Both the position numbers and the translations under genes were made by a program. The notes beneath the pieces are model-generated. The model was not told the DNA's origin. It worked only from the letters and a program-made list of their open reading frames with translations, and searched no databases. From positions 473,242,573-473,306,572 of the forward strand of contig NC_081409.1 in assembly GCF_030272615.1 (NCBI RefSeq): a stretch of 64,000 nucleotides of DNA. Reading direction: 5' to 3'. Of the stretch, positions 1-10,110 are shown one piece after another; positions within the stretch are counted from its first letter, which is position 1, and each line of letters starts with the position of its first letter. This DNA comes from Cryptomeria japonica (lineage: Eukaryota > Streptophyta > Pinopsida > Cupressales > Cupressaceae).

Positions 1-780
1 AATGAAATGATGAAAATTGTTAACATGAGAAGGATTGAGAGGAAAGAGAAGAGGCATTAATTGTCTAAGAAGACATGGTGGTTACCCTAGGGGGTTTAGT
101 TAGGGTTGAGATAATGGATAAATCTTTTATCCAAAGGATAAATTCTTGTGCAAGGGTTAAAGGATAACCATGGTTAGAGCCATGAATGCTTGAAGAGACC
201 CATGAGTTAAAAGGATGGTTGGGTTAGAGAGATAATCTCTAACCAAGGGTCAAAGGTGAGTTAATCATTAATGGTTATGTAAAAGAATTACAAGTCTAGA
301 AGACTTTGGAGGTTATCTTGTTGAAGAAATAAAGCTTTTAATGCTTTATGAAGACTTTATATATTTTTGAGAAGTGACTCCTTCTTAAAGAATGTGCAAA
401 TTATTAGGAGGAGGATTAGGCTAAATTGGAAGGGATTTAGAAGAATCTAGACAATGGTTAGTGTGCAATTGGGTTTTGTAGGAAAATGAAAGGGGGGGGG
501 AATTTTAGGATTTTAATTAAAATAAAATTCATTTATTTCAATTATTGGTGCAACTTGCATTTGGATAGATATTTAAAATAAAATTCATTTATTTAAATAT
601 GTGGAGGGATTTAATTAAATGTGACATGTGATTTTAACTAAATAAATATGATTTATTTAATTAATGGAAGAATGGTGGAAAGGATTAATTAATTAAATAT
701 TAAATTTAATTAATAGTTGAATAAAATCTGATTAAATAAATATAATTCATTTAATCAAGTGGTCAAAAATAGGTGTCTAC
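1..780. repeat. LTR end fragment, related to the solo LTR at 19028-20092
   Basis: AT-rich non-coding DNA with many ATTAATTAA-type tracts that finishes in GGTGTCTACA at 780. The complete solo LTR at 19028-20092 has the same composition, shares phrases such as GACATGGTGG, and ends in the very similar GGTGTATACA. I infer the inner part and one terminus of an LTR whose other end lies left of the window. Orientation is not certain: the reverse reading TGTAGACACC is also a plausible LTR start. No coding potential seen. Confidence 0.5.
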
Positions 781-1009
781 AAGAACGAACCAAAACATAT
801 ACCATAACAAACAATATAACAAAATATAACAGAATAAAAGAACTATATGCAAGAAAGATGGTTAAGGTCAGTTAAGAACAAAACAACCAAGAATACCAAT
901 GAAACATTACATGTTGAGGATCTAATGAGTAAAACAAATTAAACCAATAATCCTCTTAAAAAATATTTCATTGTTCACTCTCATAGGATTCCTCAAGTCA
1001 TGGTTGCTC
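781..1009. other. Non-coding flank between LTR fragment and ORF1 relic
   Basis: A-rich sequence with no recognisable reading frame. It lies just beyond the C-terminal end of the minus-strand ORF relic. I see no polypurine tract next to the LTR end at 780, so that LTR is probably an unrelated insertion rather than the 3' LTR of the ORF-bearing element. Confidence 0.4.
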
Positions 1010-1689
1010 TCAGATAATTGAGCAACTGACCTTTAGAATGACAACTCCAAGAATGAGTGATATATGATGAAGTGCAATGAGTAATTCTTCAACATTCTTA
1101 TACTTCTTTTGTGATTCACTTATAAAGTCCTGTCTAGTAAAAGAAAGAAAAGCTTCTCCAATTTGATATTTTTGTACCAAATCAACCTTAGAAAAGTCAA
1201 TTGTTAATTTAGAAGTTATAGGTTGGATGTTCAAAAGTGAGGCAAACAAACTCTTCTAGGAGTCATCAATTGTACCATAATCGATAATAATCATAATTAC
1301 AACCTCAAACCCTTTTTCATTTGATATAGTGTTTTGATTCTTCGTATTTTCCTTTGATGCAGTCTTGGGCTCAGATTCATGACTTTCTTATTTTTCTACC
1401 ACTTGTCTTTCTTGAAATTTGTCATTTGAGATTTCAATTTCTTTATCCATTTTGGAATTAGTGTTCACTAGAGGATCAACATAAGTTTCAAGTACACTTA
1501 TTTCATCATTCATAATGGGCACATTATCTATAGGATCAATATTTGCATCCTTAGATTCACCAATAAGAGTAACCAAATTAGGAGTTGGTAACATTCCACG
1601 GTTCTTGGTTATAGTCATTATCTTTTTCAGTGATTTCATCCTTAAGTTTCTCTCTAGCATCTAGCTCTCCTAGCATAAGACTACCTAAA
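1010..1689 (-). pseudogene. ORF1-family protein, C-terminal part (locus A, piece 3)
   Basis: Continues, in the minus direction, the reading frame of 4874-5110 once the LTR array at 1695-4868 is removed: the joined frame passes from RLRIKK into SLGSLMLGELDARE. The piece is then broken by frameshifts into segments at about 1620-1689, 1388-1660 and 1010-1249. It is rich in Lys, Glu and Asp. The LGELDARE region resembles LYNMLDARR of the ORF in the element at 22676-25774, and the last segment resembles that protein's C-terminus. Function unknown; this is a retrotransposon-borne accessory ORF relic, not an active gene. Confidence 0.6.
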
Positions 1690-1694
1690 CTTTT
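1690..1694. repeat. Target site duplication CTTTT (left)
   Basis: CTTTT directly precedes the first LTR and is repeated at 4869-4873 directly after the third LTR. Removing the insert with one copy restores the minus-strand ORF frame. Confidence 0.85.
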
Positions 1695-2491
1695 TGATGC
1701 AGGAGCACCGAAGTAGTTTGAACTGGCATTTGGATTTGTTCCTAGTGAGATATCGATCCCAATATTATTCTGGTATTGGTGTGTTCTTACCGGTTGGTTT
1801 TGCAGTGCATGGAGCGAAGATGAATTGGGATGTGGGTGGTTTTTGTAACTTGTGGACCATTGAGAGATGTTGTTTTGGGCCTTGTCCAATGTTTTCAAAG
1901 GACCGCATGAAGTTTTATGCATTTGAAGATGTTCTTGGTGATTTGGGCCGGCATGTTATGGTTTACACATTTCATCATGAACCGGTTGGTCTTTGGCTGA
2001 CTTGGTCGAGTTGTTATCGCTTGCGGATGGTATAAAGGGAAAGTTTAGAGATTCATTTTGGAGGACAAAGATGGGAGGAAGAAGAGATCAATTAAAGATG
2101 TAGTTTTTGAAGAGATTCCAGTCCGGGGGGGACTGAAGTCCAGAGGGACTGAGATCTGGATCAGTGCAGAACAACGTAGACTGTTACCGTTGGCCTATTT
2201 ATTGAGCAGAATATTTGTGGATCTTAGATTTGTGTTGTATGGATTGTTTTGTAATCCTGGGTTGCGGTCCAACATGTGTAGCCATTGAAGGCTTATGTAA
2301 TCATTTAAATAGTTGTAATGATTGATTTATCTATTATCGGTTATATCTTGTGTTGCTTCTACTAGTTAGGGTTTCTTACCGGTTATATCTTGTAATATGT
2401 TACTAGTTGTCAATATCTTGCATGGTGTTTTGTGTTATAGGCTGCAAGGCAGGGATGTCCTTCATTGGATCTCCCTACCTTGAATGGATGA
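1695..2491 (+). repeat. LTR copy a of the tandem array
   Basis: Starts TGATGCAGGAGCACC and ends GAATGGATGA just before the primer binding site. It aligns end to end with 2896-3680 and 4072-4868, including the shared block ending in CTCCCTACCTTGA. The ORFs inside it are not conserved between copies and are not called. Confidence 0.85.
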
Positions 2492-2895
2492 AGTGGCATC
2501 AGAGCTAGATATGAACCAGTTGGTGGAAGAGTTGTTTATGAACCTTGAGGTATTCCTTTGGGTGGACAGATCACCGATTGGAGGCAGGTTGTGTGTGTAT
2601 TCAATAGATCACCAAGTGAGAGGCAATTGAAGTCGGTAGTCAGATCATCGAGTTGAGGCAGTTCACCAAGGCAGAAGAGGAGATGTTGCCTAGAAGGATG
2701 AACCCCCAGAGGGTAGAGCATATGATGAAGGATTTCAAGAATGAGACGAGGAACAAAATTCGGAATGCATTGGCTGGTTTATGGAGGAATCTATAGTCAT
2801 ACCATCAAACCCCTTAGGTAGTTACAAGTACCTACTGACACATCGCCAAACTAGATCATGTGATGGGACTCACTTTTCAATTAACCCCAAGAGTT
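2492..2895 (+). other. Internal region a of the tandem array
   Basis: Begins AG then TGGCATCAGAGC, a near match to the common tRNA-Met primer binding site. It then holds a short gag-leader-like sequence in which AGGATGAACCC and TTTCAAGAATGAGA are shared with the second internal copy. It ends ACTCACTTTTCAATTAACCC, with no good polypurine tract. About 404 bp; no protein domain recognised. Confidence 0.75.
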
Positions 2896-3680
2896 TGATA
2901 TAGGAGCACCAGAGTAGTTCAAACTGACATTTGTATTTGTTCTCGATGAGACATCAATCTCAGTATTAGTCTGATATTGGTGTATTCTTACCGGTTGGTA
3001 TTGTAGTGTGTAGAGCAAAGATGAATCAGGTTGCGGGTGGTTTTTGTAACTTGCAGATCATTGAGTGATGTTATTTTGGGCCTTGTCCATTTTTTCTAGA
3101 GGACCACATGAAGCTTTATGCATTTGAAGATGCTCTTGGTGATTTGGGCTGACATGTTATTGTTTACACATTTCATCATGAACTAGTTTGTGTTTGGCCA
3201 ACTTGGTCGAGTTGTTATCGCTTGCGGGTGGTATAAAGGGAAAGTTTAGAGGTTCATTTTGGAGGACAGAGATGAGAGGTAGAAGAGATCAAGTGAAGAT
3301 GTAGTTTCTAGAGAGATTTTGGTCTGGGGGGACTGAAGTCCAGAGGGAATAAGGTCCAGATCAGTGCAGAATGTTATTGCAGGTCTATTTGTTGAGTAGA
3401 AGATCTGCGGATCTTAGATTTGTGTTGTATGGATTATTTTATAATCCTGGGCCATGGTCCATCATGTGTAGCCGCTAAAGGCTTATGTAATTCTTTAAAT
3501 AGTTGCAACGATAGATTTATCTATTACCAGTTATATCTTGTGTTTCTCCTACCGGTTAGGGTTGCTTATCGGTTATATCTTGTAATCTGTTACCAGTTGT
3601 CGATATCTTGCATGGTTTTTGTGTTATAGGCTGCAAGGCAAGGATGTCCTTCATTAGATCTCCCTACCTTGATTGTACGA
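2896..3680 (+). repeat. LTR copy b of the tandem array
   Basis: Central LTR, starting TGATATAGGAGCACC and ending TTGTACGA. It is followed by a degenerate primer binding site at 3683-3694. Confidence 0.85.
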
Positions 3681-4071
3681 AGTTGTATCAGAGTTGGTTA
3701 TGAACCGGTTGGTGGAAGAGTTGTTTGTGAATGTTGATTGGACAGATTGTTGATTGGAGGTAAGTTGTGCGTGTGTTGAATAGATCGTCGAGTGAGAGAC
3801 AATTGAAACTGGTAGTCAGATCACCGAGTTATGGCAGTTCACCAAGGTAGAAGAGGATATGTTGCCTAGAAGGATGAACCCTCAAAGGGTAGATAAGATG
3901 GTGGAGGATTTCAAGAATGAGATGAGGAATGAAATCCAGAACGCATTGGCTTGTTTGCAAAGGAATTTGTAGTTAGACCATCAAACCCCTGAGGTAGTTG
4001 CAAGTACCAATTGATAGATCGTTGAACTAGATCAAGTGGTGGGACTCACTTTTCAATTAACCCTGAGAGTC
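3681..4071 (+). other. Internal region b of the tandem array
   Basis: Second copy of the short internal domain, collinear with 2492-2895 but lacking a small segment near its start. Its first bases AGTTGTATCAGAG are a decayed primer binding site. Confidence 0.75.
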
Positions 4072-4868
4072 TGATGCAGGAGCACCAGAGTAGTTTGAAC
4101 CAACATTTGGATTTGTTCCCAGTGAGACATCGATCCTAGTATTAGTTTAGTATTGGTGTGTTCTTACCTGTTGGATTTGCAGTGTATGGAACAAAGATGA
4201 ATCAGATTGTGAGTTGTTTTCATAATTTACGGATCGTTGAGTGACGTTATTTTGGGACTTGTCTGACATTTTTCGGAGGACCACATGAATTTTTATGCAT
4301 TTGAAGATGTTCTCGGTTATTTGGGCCAACATGTTATCATTTACACATTTCATCATGAACTAGTTGGTCTTTGGCCAACCTGGTCAAGTTGTTATCTCTT
4401 GTGGATGGTATAAAGGGAAAGTTTAGAGATTCATTTTCGAGGACAAAGATGGGAGGAAGAAGAGATTGAGCGAAGATGTAGTTTTTGAAGAGATTTTGGT
4501 TTGGGGGGACTAAAGTCTAGAGAGGTTGAGGTCCTGATCAATGCAAAATAATACAGATTGTTACCGGAGGCCTATTTATTGAGCAGAAGCTTTGTGGATC
4601 TTAGATTTGTGTTGTATAGATTGTTTTGTAATCCTGGGCTGCAGTCCAGCATGTGTATCCATTGAAGGATTATGTAATTCTTTAAATGGTTGTAATGACT
4701 GATTTATCTATTACCAGTTATATCTTGTGTTGCTTCTACTGGTTAGGGTTTCTTACTGGTTATACCTTGTGATCTGTTACCGGTTGCCGGTATCTTGCAT
4801 GGTTTTTTGTGTTATAGGTTGTAAGGTGGGGATGTCCTTCATTGGATCTCCCTACCTTGATTGCATGA
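4072..4868 (+). repeat. LTR copy c of the tandem array
   Basis: Third LTR, TGATGCAGGAGCACC to TTGCATGA. It is followed directly by the right-hand CTTTT duplication at 4869-4873. Confidence 0.85.
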
Positions 4869-4873
4869 CTTTT

Positions 4874-5110
4874 CTTTATTCTTAATCTTGTCTTACAGGC
4901 TTCTATAAGACTAGCTTTATTTTCTTTCAAACGAGCAAAACCAATAAAATCAAAAGCATAATTTTTAATGACTTGTTCTTCTTCTATTGCAACTTGTCTA
5001 TTTCTAATTAATTGTTTCTATAATTCATCTATAATATCCTTTCTAAATTCTTCTACAACTACATCTAACTTAACAAAATATAGTAAAAAGGATTTTACTA
5101 TGGGTAAGTT
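4874..5110 (-). pseudogene. ORF1-family protein, middle part (locus A, piece 2)
   Basis: Minus-strand reading frame lying between two insertions. Upstream it joins 6183 in frame across the DNA transposon (DKDIGAN then LPIVKSFLLYF). Downstream it joins 1689 across the LTR array. The segment encodes an acidic, probably helical stretch (VVVEEFRKDIIDEL) with a stop in the middle and then FIGFARLKENKASLIEACK. It corresponds in position to the ELEEEILLYLDIYKKALIE region of the 22676-25774 ORF. Confidence 0.65.
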
Positions 5111-5131
5111 CACAATAATGGTTCCCACTTT
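5111..5131 (+). repeat. Left terminal inverted repeat
   Basis: Twenty-one bases, perfectly inverted relative to 6158-6178. Similarity fades immediately inward of this point. Confidence 0.85.
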
Positions 5132-6157
5132 CACCCACGAAGGAAAAATGAGGTGGTAGGAAAAAAAAATCGGAGGGGGTTCGAGCGTAGTGGTGGTGTT
5201 CAAACGAACTACCCTTTAGGGCTTGAGCGAACCCCCCACTTCGCTCGAACCCCCTCTTTCAAGCGAAGCACCTTTAATGCTTGTTTATATCATTTTTTTA
5301 ATTATATTGGGGGGGTTTTCTCTAACCCCCCTTCATTTGAACCCCCCTAAAAAGGGGGGGTTCACTCAAACCCCACTTCATTCGAACCCCTTTTTGAACA
5401 CTTCTCTGAAGCTTTCTACATTTATTTGCATATTTTTGGCCTTCAAACCTCTAGTTGAAGGCTCAAATGGAATGATCTTGACAACCCAAAATGTAGTATG
5501 GTATTCCTCAAAGAAAGCTATCCAATGACTATAATTTTATTACATATTGAGTTTATTATGAACTTGTTTTTTTAATTTTACCAAACATAGGTTTTTCACC
5601 AAACATGAATATCTCTATTCAATGCACTAGGAAAAATTGTAAACTAATTCAAAAAAATTCTAAAAAATATGTATGCCCTATGTATTGATGTATTCTTTCT
5701 AACAAAAAAAATAAAATTGAATTTCGATATATATAGAACAAGTTATGTATTCAAATGTATACCTATGTCTAAAATATAATTAGGCGGAAAACTTAATAAA
5801 ATGAAAAATATTCAACATATCACTATCAAACCAATTGCAAGCTCTGGATATTAATTTTACAAACCAAAATTTGAAATAATAGAGTTTTTATCATGTATAA
5901 AAAAAAAATTGTGTTTCGGGAGGCACATCACTCTTAAAAAATGTAGTTTGCTGTAAAAAACTACTTTTTAAGGGAGATGGAAAATAAATAAAAAATCCTT
6001 CAAAAAAAATTTGAAAAAATATATATATTATCTACAGACAAAATGATACAAATCACTAATTTACATCATCTCCATATTCTTAATAGTTTAAAAGTTATAG
6101 TTGTCGGAAGTTGAAGATTATTTTAAAATTGTTCATCTCAGTGTCAAAAGTGGCAAA

Positions 6158-6178
6158 AAAGTGGGAACCATTATTGTG
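6158..6178 (-). repeat. Right terminal inverted repeat
   Basis: Reverse complement of the left terminus, ending CCATTATTGTG, followed by AGTT. Confidence 0.85.
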
Positions 6179-6182
6179 AGTT

Positions 6183-7545
6183 CGCCCCTATATCCTTATC
6201 TTCATTACTAGCCTCATTGTAGAGATCACCTACCTCTTTCAAGCTTTCTCCTTGTGCAGTTGACTCGAACAGGCTATCTACATCAAGGGGTCTCTTGAAT
6301 TTCTTGACTTTGGGCCTCCGAATGTGTATTCGATATTTCTTTGGTTCTTCTTCTTCCTTGGACTCAATTTCTATGGTTTTCCTCTTAGTATCTTTTTGCT
6401 TCTTTACTTTGACGAAACCCGATGAAGGAAGTACCTTCAAATTCTCTTTGGCAGAGGCTCCAAATGAGCTAGCTAGTCTTTCAAAATGCCTATACTTTGT
6501 AATCTCCTCTTCAGTTATATTTTCTTTTTCCATTGATTCTCGGATAACTTTCTTTACATTCTTTTCATAGGTTTTCTTGGTATGATCCGTGTGAATCTTT
6601 AAAGACTTCTTAACTACCATTCTAAATATTTCTTGTGTTTCATCCACAAGGTTCTTTAGTAACACTTGAGTTGTACCCTCTATTTTTTCCTCAATAACCT
6701 CATTATCTAATGACGGAATGCAAATTTTCCTTGGGACAACAACCTCCATGTAGCATTTGTCAGTTGTGAGCATGAAGGTAATATCTTCTTTGTATTTCTT
6801 AATCATTTCCTTTGGTATCCTTTGTCTCCTTTACATATTAAGTTGAAAGAGAGAGAAATAGGAGGTGAACACATTTTCCTTTACCACATCATCAGGAAAT
6901 CTCCTTAGCCGCTTTGCAATTTGATAACCTATCAGTCTGTCTAGTGACCAAAGTACTCTTCCTTGACCAGGAACTTCTTGCAAAAAATAAAAAAATACAT
7001 AGAGCTAGGGCTCCATACTTGAATGGTTGTTTCTTCTTTTTGTACTGTGTAAGGTTGTCTAGGAATTGCTGTCTCAAAATTTCACAGAGATCAAAAACCT
7101 TATTTAACTCAGCTATCTCATAAGCCACATTTATTGTTGTGGCAGAAATAGAATTGTATCGGTTGGTATAGTAAAGTTTGTTTCCTATCATCATTGACAG
7201 ATACCTTACGACCTTGTTTTTAATAGAAATTATGGATAGGAAATGCCCATCATAGGTTCCCCTTATTTCCACTATATCATTTTTCTTCACCGATTTCAGA
7301 TTAGGAATGACACCAAATTCACTCAAACTAGTAATAAACCTCATTACTTCCTTAGTGATATGATAGATCTGATCTAACCACACAAACTCATCGTGGAATC
7401 TACTCATTGCTATTCTTACTCATTTGTCTTAGCAAAAATTTGTAAAATCTTTCCAGGTATTCAATTTCTTTTCAAATAGGGTTTTGAAATCAATATTTAC
7501 CTCAAGATTGTTTTCCAACATCTCGTCTGTCAATAGAATCGACAT
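6183..7545 (-). pseudogene. ORF1-family protein, N-terminal part (locus A, piece 1)
   Basis: Minus-strand reading frame from an ATG at 7545 (MSILLTDEMLENN) through two stops to MSRFHDEFVWLDQIYHITKE at 7407, then a frameshift near 6890 and a 211-residue Lys/Glu-rich segment (6806-6183). The EFVWLDQIYHITKE and FKYGALALCIFLFF blocks match EFIWLDRPYKITKE and FLYGNLLVFLMLYFLN of the ORF at 22676-25774 in the same order and spacing. The basic tail (RPKVKKFKRPL) could bind nucleic acid, but that is a guess. The locus is cut on its 5' side by an LTR fragment at 7566. Confidence 0.65.
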
Positions 7546-7565
7546 CTTTCCATTGTAACTGAATT

Positions 7566-8340
7566 TTTAGTACCCTCCTTGATTCATCTTCCTTTTTGTG
7601 CATCATTAGACTTTATTGGCATAGCTTAGACTATTGTGTGATTCTTTGATTAGATGTTTATGGGTTTACTTATGATTTAGATGCTTCTTTATGGATAGTA
7701 GATATATTATATTGTCCTGACATCATGATTACTTGTGGATGATGACATTCCTAGATTATTGTGATGATGGATTAATCTTTGATGATTGATATGTACTCAT
7801 GTTATATGTGTGATTCATGTTTTCTTATGGTGATTTGATGATAACATGTTGTGTAGTAACACTATCTTATGATGATGATGATTATGATAGTGTGTGTTGA
7901 TTGCGAGTGTCTTCTACTGTGGTTGTGAAAGGGACGATGTCATACCACTCATTCATGAGCACAATATGGCATTGTGAATCCCCTTCACTTGTCTTCCTAT
8001 TATATGATATATATATTTTTTATTATTATATATGTTGTTGTACTTGAGTTGGTTATGACAAGTTTGCAAGTACCAGACATCGACTCCACCTGGCTTCATA
8101 GGTCTAAGCGTGTCTTATCCCAATGGCAATTTGATCAAAGATGACACAAAAACCCACTCTATACTCTAGGTTTAAGTTGATAACCCTTGTCAGTTTAGTG
8201 TCTTGGTGCGAGTTGTTGTTTAGCATCTAGTGATTCCATGGGTTATTCTTGTTACGTAGTGTTGTGATTATTGTTTGATTTAATTATTAAATTAATTAAT
8301 TGATTTATATAGTTTAATAATGTTAAATTAAAATTAATGG
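7566..8340 (+). repeat. Truncated gypsy LTR fragment, related to the LTR at 36588-40465
   Basis: Starts TTTAGTACCCTCCTTGAT, matching TGTAGTACCCCTCCTTGAT at 36588. It later carries TTTGCAAGTACCAGACATCGACTCCACCTGGCTTCATAGGTCT, collinear with the 37050-37115 part of that long LTR (shared core CTCCACCTGG). Divergence is high, so this is an old copy. The 3' end of the LTR is not recognisable. Confidence 0.5.
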
Positions 8341-9230
8341 ATTAATATAGTTTACAATAATAAATTAAATAAATAATTGATATAAATATTTTAAAATTAA
8401 TGGGTGATTATTATTATTAATTATCCTTGGTTTTATATTTAAATTAATGATTTAATATCATTATAATGATTGAGGAATAATTATTATTTATTTAATTATT
8501 TGTTGTGGTTTTTAGTATTATGTGGGTATTTATTTATATTTCTTTGATGATTTAATTAATGGGCTTTTATAATTAATTGTGCCCATGGTTTTATTTATAT
8601 TAGTTGATTATATTATTTTGATTCCTTTTTACCCTCTTGGTTATTTAATTAATTGTTTATTCTACCTACCCTATTTTACCATTGGTTGTGAGCTTGGTAA
8701 GTTTGGTAAATATTATTTATATGATTTTTGCATTGGTATATGGTATGGTAGGTATAATATATTGTTTCATCGAATTTTCTAGATTGGTCGAGGTTTTTCT
8801 ATAGTTTGAAGTTTGATTTTCTATTTATTTGAGTTTTCTAGAGTGTTGTCGGGTTACTGTCTGGGAGATTTTGGATTGCATTTTGTATTTTGAATTCAAT
8901 TGGGAGCTTGGATTGAAGGTTGGATTGCTTGGTTTGCTGGATTAGATTGCTCTTCGTTGAATCTTCTTTGGGTTGGATTGCATTTTTCCAAGTTAGAGCT
9001 CTTGGCTTCTCTTTGTAAATTTCATTTATGAAAAGATAGTATGCACAGTGCCTGTTTTAGATTGTATTGGGATTAGATTGAAGTTTAGAGAATTCAATTT
9101 ATGCTTGAGGGAGAGGTTTAGGAAGGTTGGGATATGTATTTGATTGATTGATTTTAAGTTTATGAAAATGTTGATTGTCGGGAAGTGTTACTCTGCATTC
9201 TCCTTTAATGGACTTTCATTCCCCTTCTTT
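8341..9230. other. AT-rich region without genes
   Basis: Very AT-rich (ATTAATTAA and TTATTTAATTA tracts), then T-rich sequence with TTGGATTGC/TTGGATTGA phrases. It may be the remainder of the decayed LTR. The 67-codon ORF here has no recognisable motif. I see no gene. Confidence 0.4.
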
Positions 9231-9737
9231 GTAACCAGTGATTACTTTAGTGGTGAATATTCGCCAATGGAAAAAAATTTGCATTGGTGACCTGGGAAAT
9301 GGCGAATATATTATACCAATTGGGGGTGGCCATGTCGCCAGAACATTATCAATTTCTATCAAATTTACGACCCAATTGCAATATGTTTTATGTAATTAAT
9401 TGTTTCTATGCGAGGATTTCACCAATATAATATACAGTGGACACACGGTAAATTAATTTTTTTCACCTACACTCTTTGAGGTTGCCTTAATAGACAACCA
9501 TAATTCGCCTATAGGCATATGAAGATTTGTTGGCCAGGAGGACCCAATTTTTCTGACATTTTGTTGACGCGTGTCTCCATTCACCCTAATTTTTGCCAAC
9601 TCTATTGTATTTGCCAATTATTTGGATGACCCACAATCGCCTCAAAAATTATATAATTCATGTTATAGTTAAGCGAGATTCACCAAATATTTGTATACCA
9701 TATAAAATTCCCATGGAATTCACCACATAAGGATTGG
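9231..9737 (+). other. Probable 5' non-coding region of the hAT element
   Basis: Lies between the LTR relic and the TATA box of the hAT gene. Short motifs built on TTCGCC/GGCGAA and ACCAATATAATATA recur here (for example near 9260, 9300, 9420 and 9510). I could not identify the terminal inverted repeat or the 8-bp duplication expected for hAT. Confidence 0.35.
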
Positions 9738-9745
9738 TATAAATA
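9738..9745 (+). promoter_or_regulatory. Putative TATA box of the hAT gene
   Basis: TATAAATA sits about 130 bp upstream of a good splice donor and about 370 bp upstream of the inferred start codon. It is preceded by the CACCACATAAGG region. A plausible core promoter by position and sequence only. Confidence 0.5.
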
Positions 9746-9875
9746 CATTCAAAGATTAGATCTATCTCTACACAATCTGGTGGGTTCTAATCTCTAAATT
9801 CAGATAAATAGCAAAGTTTCAGACCAAGAAAAATCATTGTTGTTGATTGCTTTGGTGACTTCTAGTGACCTAAAG

Positions 9876-10093
9876 GTGAGTGATCATATTTTTGAAGTGT
9901 TATAATATTATTCTAAATTTATCATATTTGTTTGCACTATTGAGTTCATTCTTATTCAGTGGGGACCTGTCAGTGCCAAGTAGTCAGCCGAGAGACCTCA
10001 GACATCTAGATTGTAGGTCATAGGGACAATGAAACATATATTATACTTTATAGTCTATTATTACTTCTTCAAAAAATTGATTTTTTTTTGCAG
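9876..10093 (+). other. Putative intron in the hAT 5' leader
   Basis: Donor CTAAAG|GTGAGT at 9876 and acceptor TTTTTTTTTGCAG at 10093 delimit 218 bp of T-rich sequence. The exon after the acceptor contains the first ATG of the transposase frame 18 bases downstream. No splice has been tested. Confidence 0.55.
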
Positions 10094-10110
10094 CCTTTAT
10101 TTCATTGGAG

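Larger units (their letters stand above)
1695..4868 (+). mobile_element. Tandem non-autonomous LTR element: LTR-internal-LTR-internal-LTR
   Basis: Three LTR copies of about 785-797 bp alternate with two short internal regions of about 390-404 bp. Each internal region begins two bases after an LTR with a tRNA-Met-type primer binding site (TGGCATCAGAGC at 2494, TTGTATCAGAGT at 3683). The outer boundaries are fixed by a perfect 5-bp duplication CTTTT. LTR starts are TGATGCAGG-like; ends are GCATGA-like, so they lack the usual CA. No gag or pol is present, so it is a TRIM- or LARD-like element. One duplication around the whole array suggests one insertion followed by unequal LTR recombination, or insertion of an already tandem molecule. 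Confidence 0.85.
5111..6178. mobile_element. Non-autonomous DNA transposon, 1,068 bp, 4-bp duplication AGTT
   Basis: Perfect 21-bp terminal inverted repeats (5111-5131 and 6158-6178) start CACAATAATGGTTCCCAC. They are flanked by AGTT at 5107-5110 and 6179-6182. Excision with one AGTT restores the minus-strand host ORF. The interior has no transposase. It contains a G/C-run region at about 5160-5400 with repeated CGAACCCC and GGGGGGTT motifs, and an AT-rich right half. CACTA elements begin CACTA and make 3-bp duplications, hAT make 8 bp and PIF/Harbinger 3 bp; none fits cleanly, so I leave the superfamily open. Confidence 0.85.

Noticed and set aside
1694-3629. Plus-strand ORFs of 60-113 residues
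   Set aside because: They lie inside the LTR copies and their frames are not conserved between the three copies.
5160-5400. GGTTCGA-like motifs suggesting a tRNA-derived SINE (B box)
   Set aside because: No matching A box at the right distance and no A- or T-rich SINE tail. The motifs repeat as CGAACCCC inside a transposon defined by inverted ends.
8579-8782. Hydrophobic 67-residue ORF that could be a small membrane protein
   Set aside because: It lies in extremely AT-rich decayed sequence, where Phe/Leu/Ile/Tyr codons arise by composition; no support for a gene.
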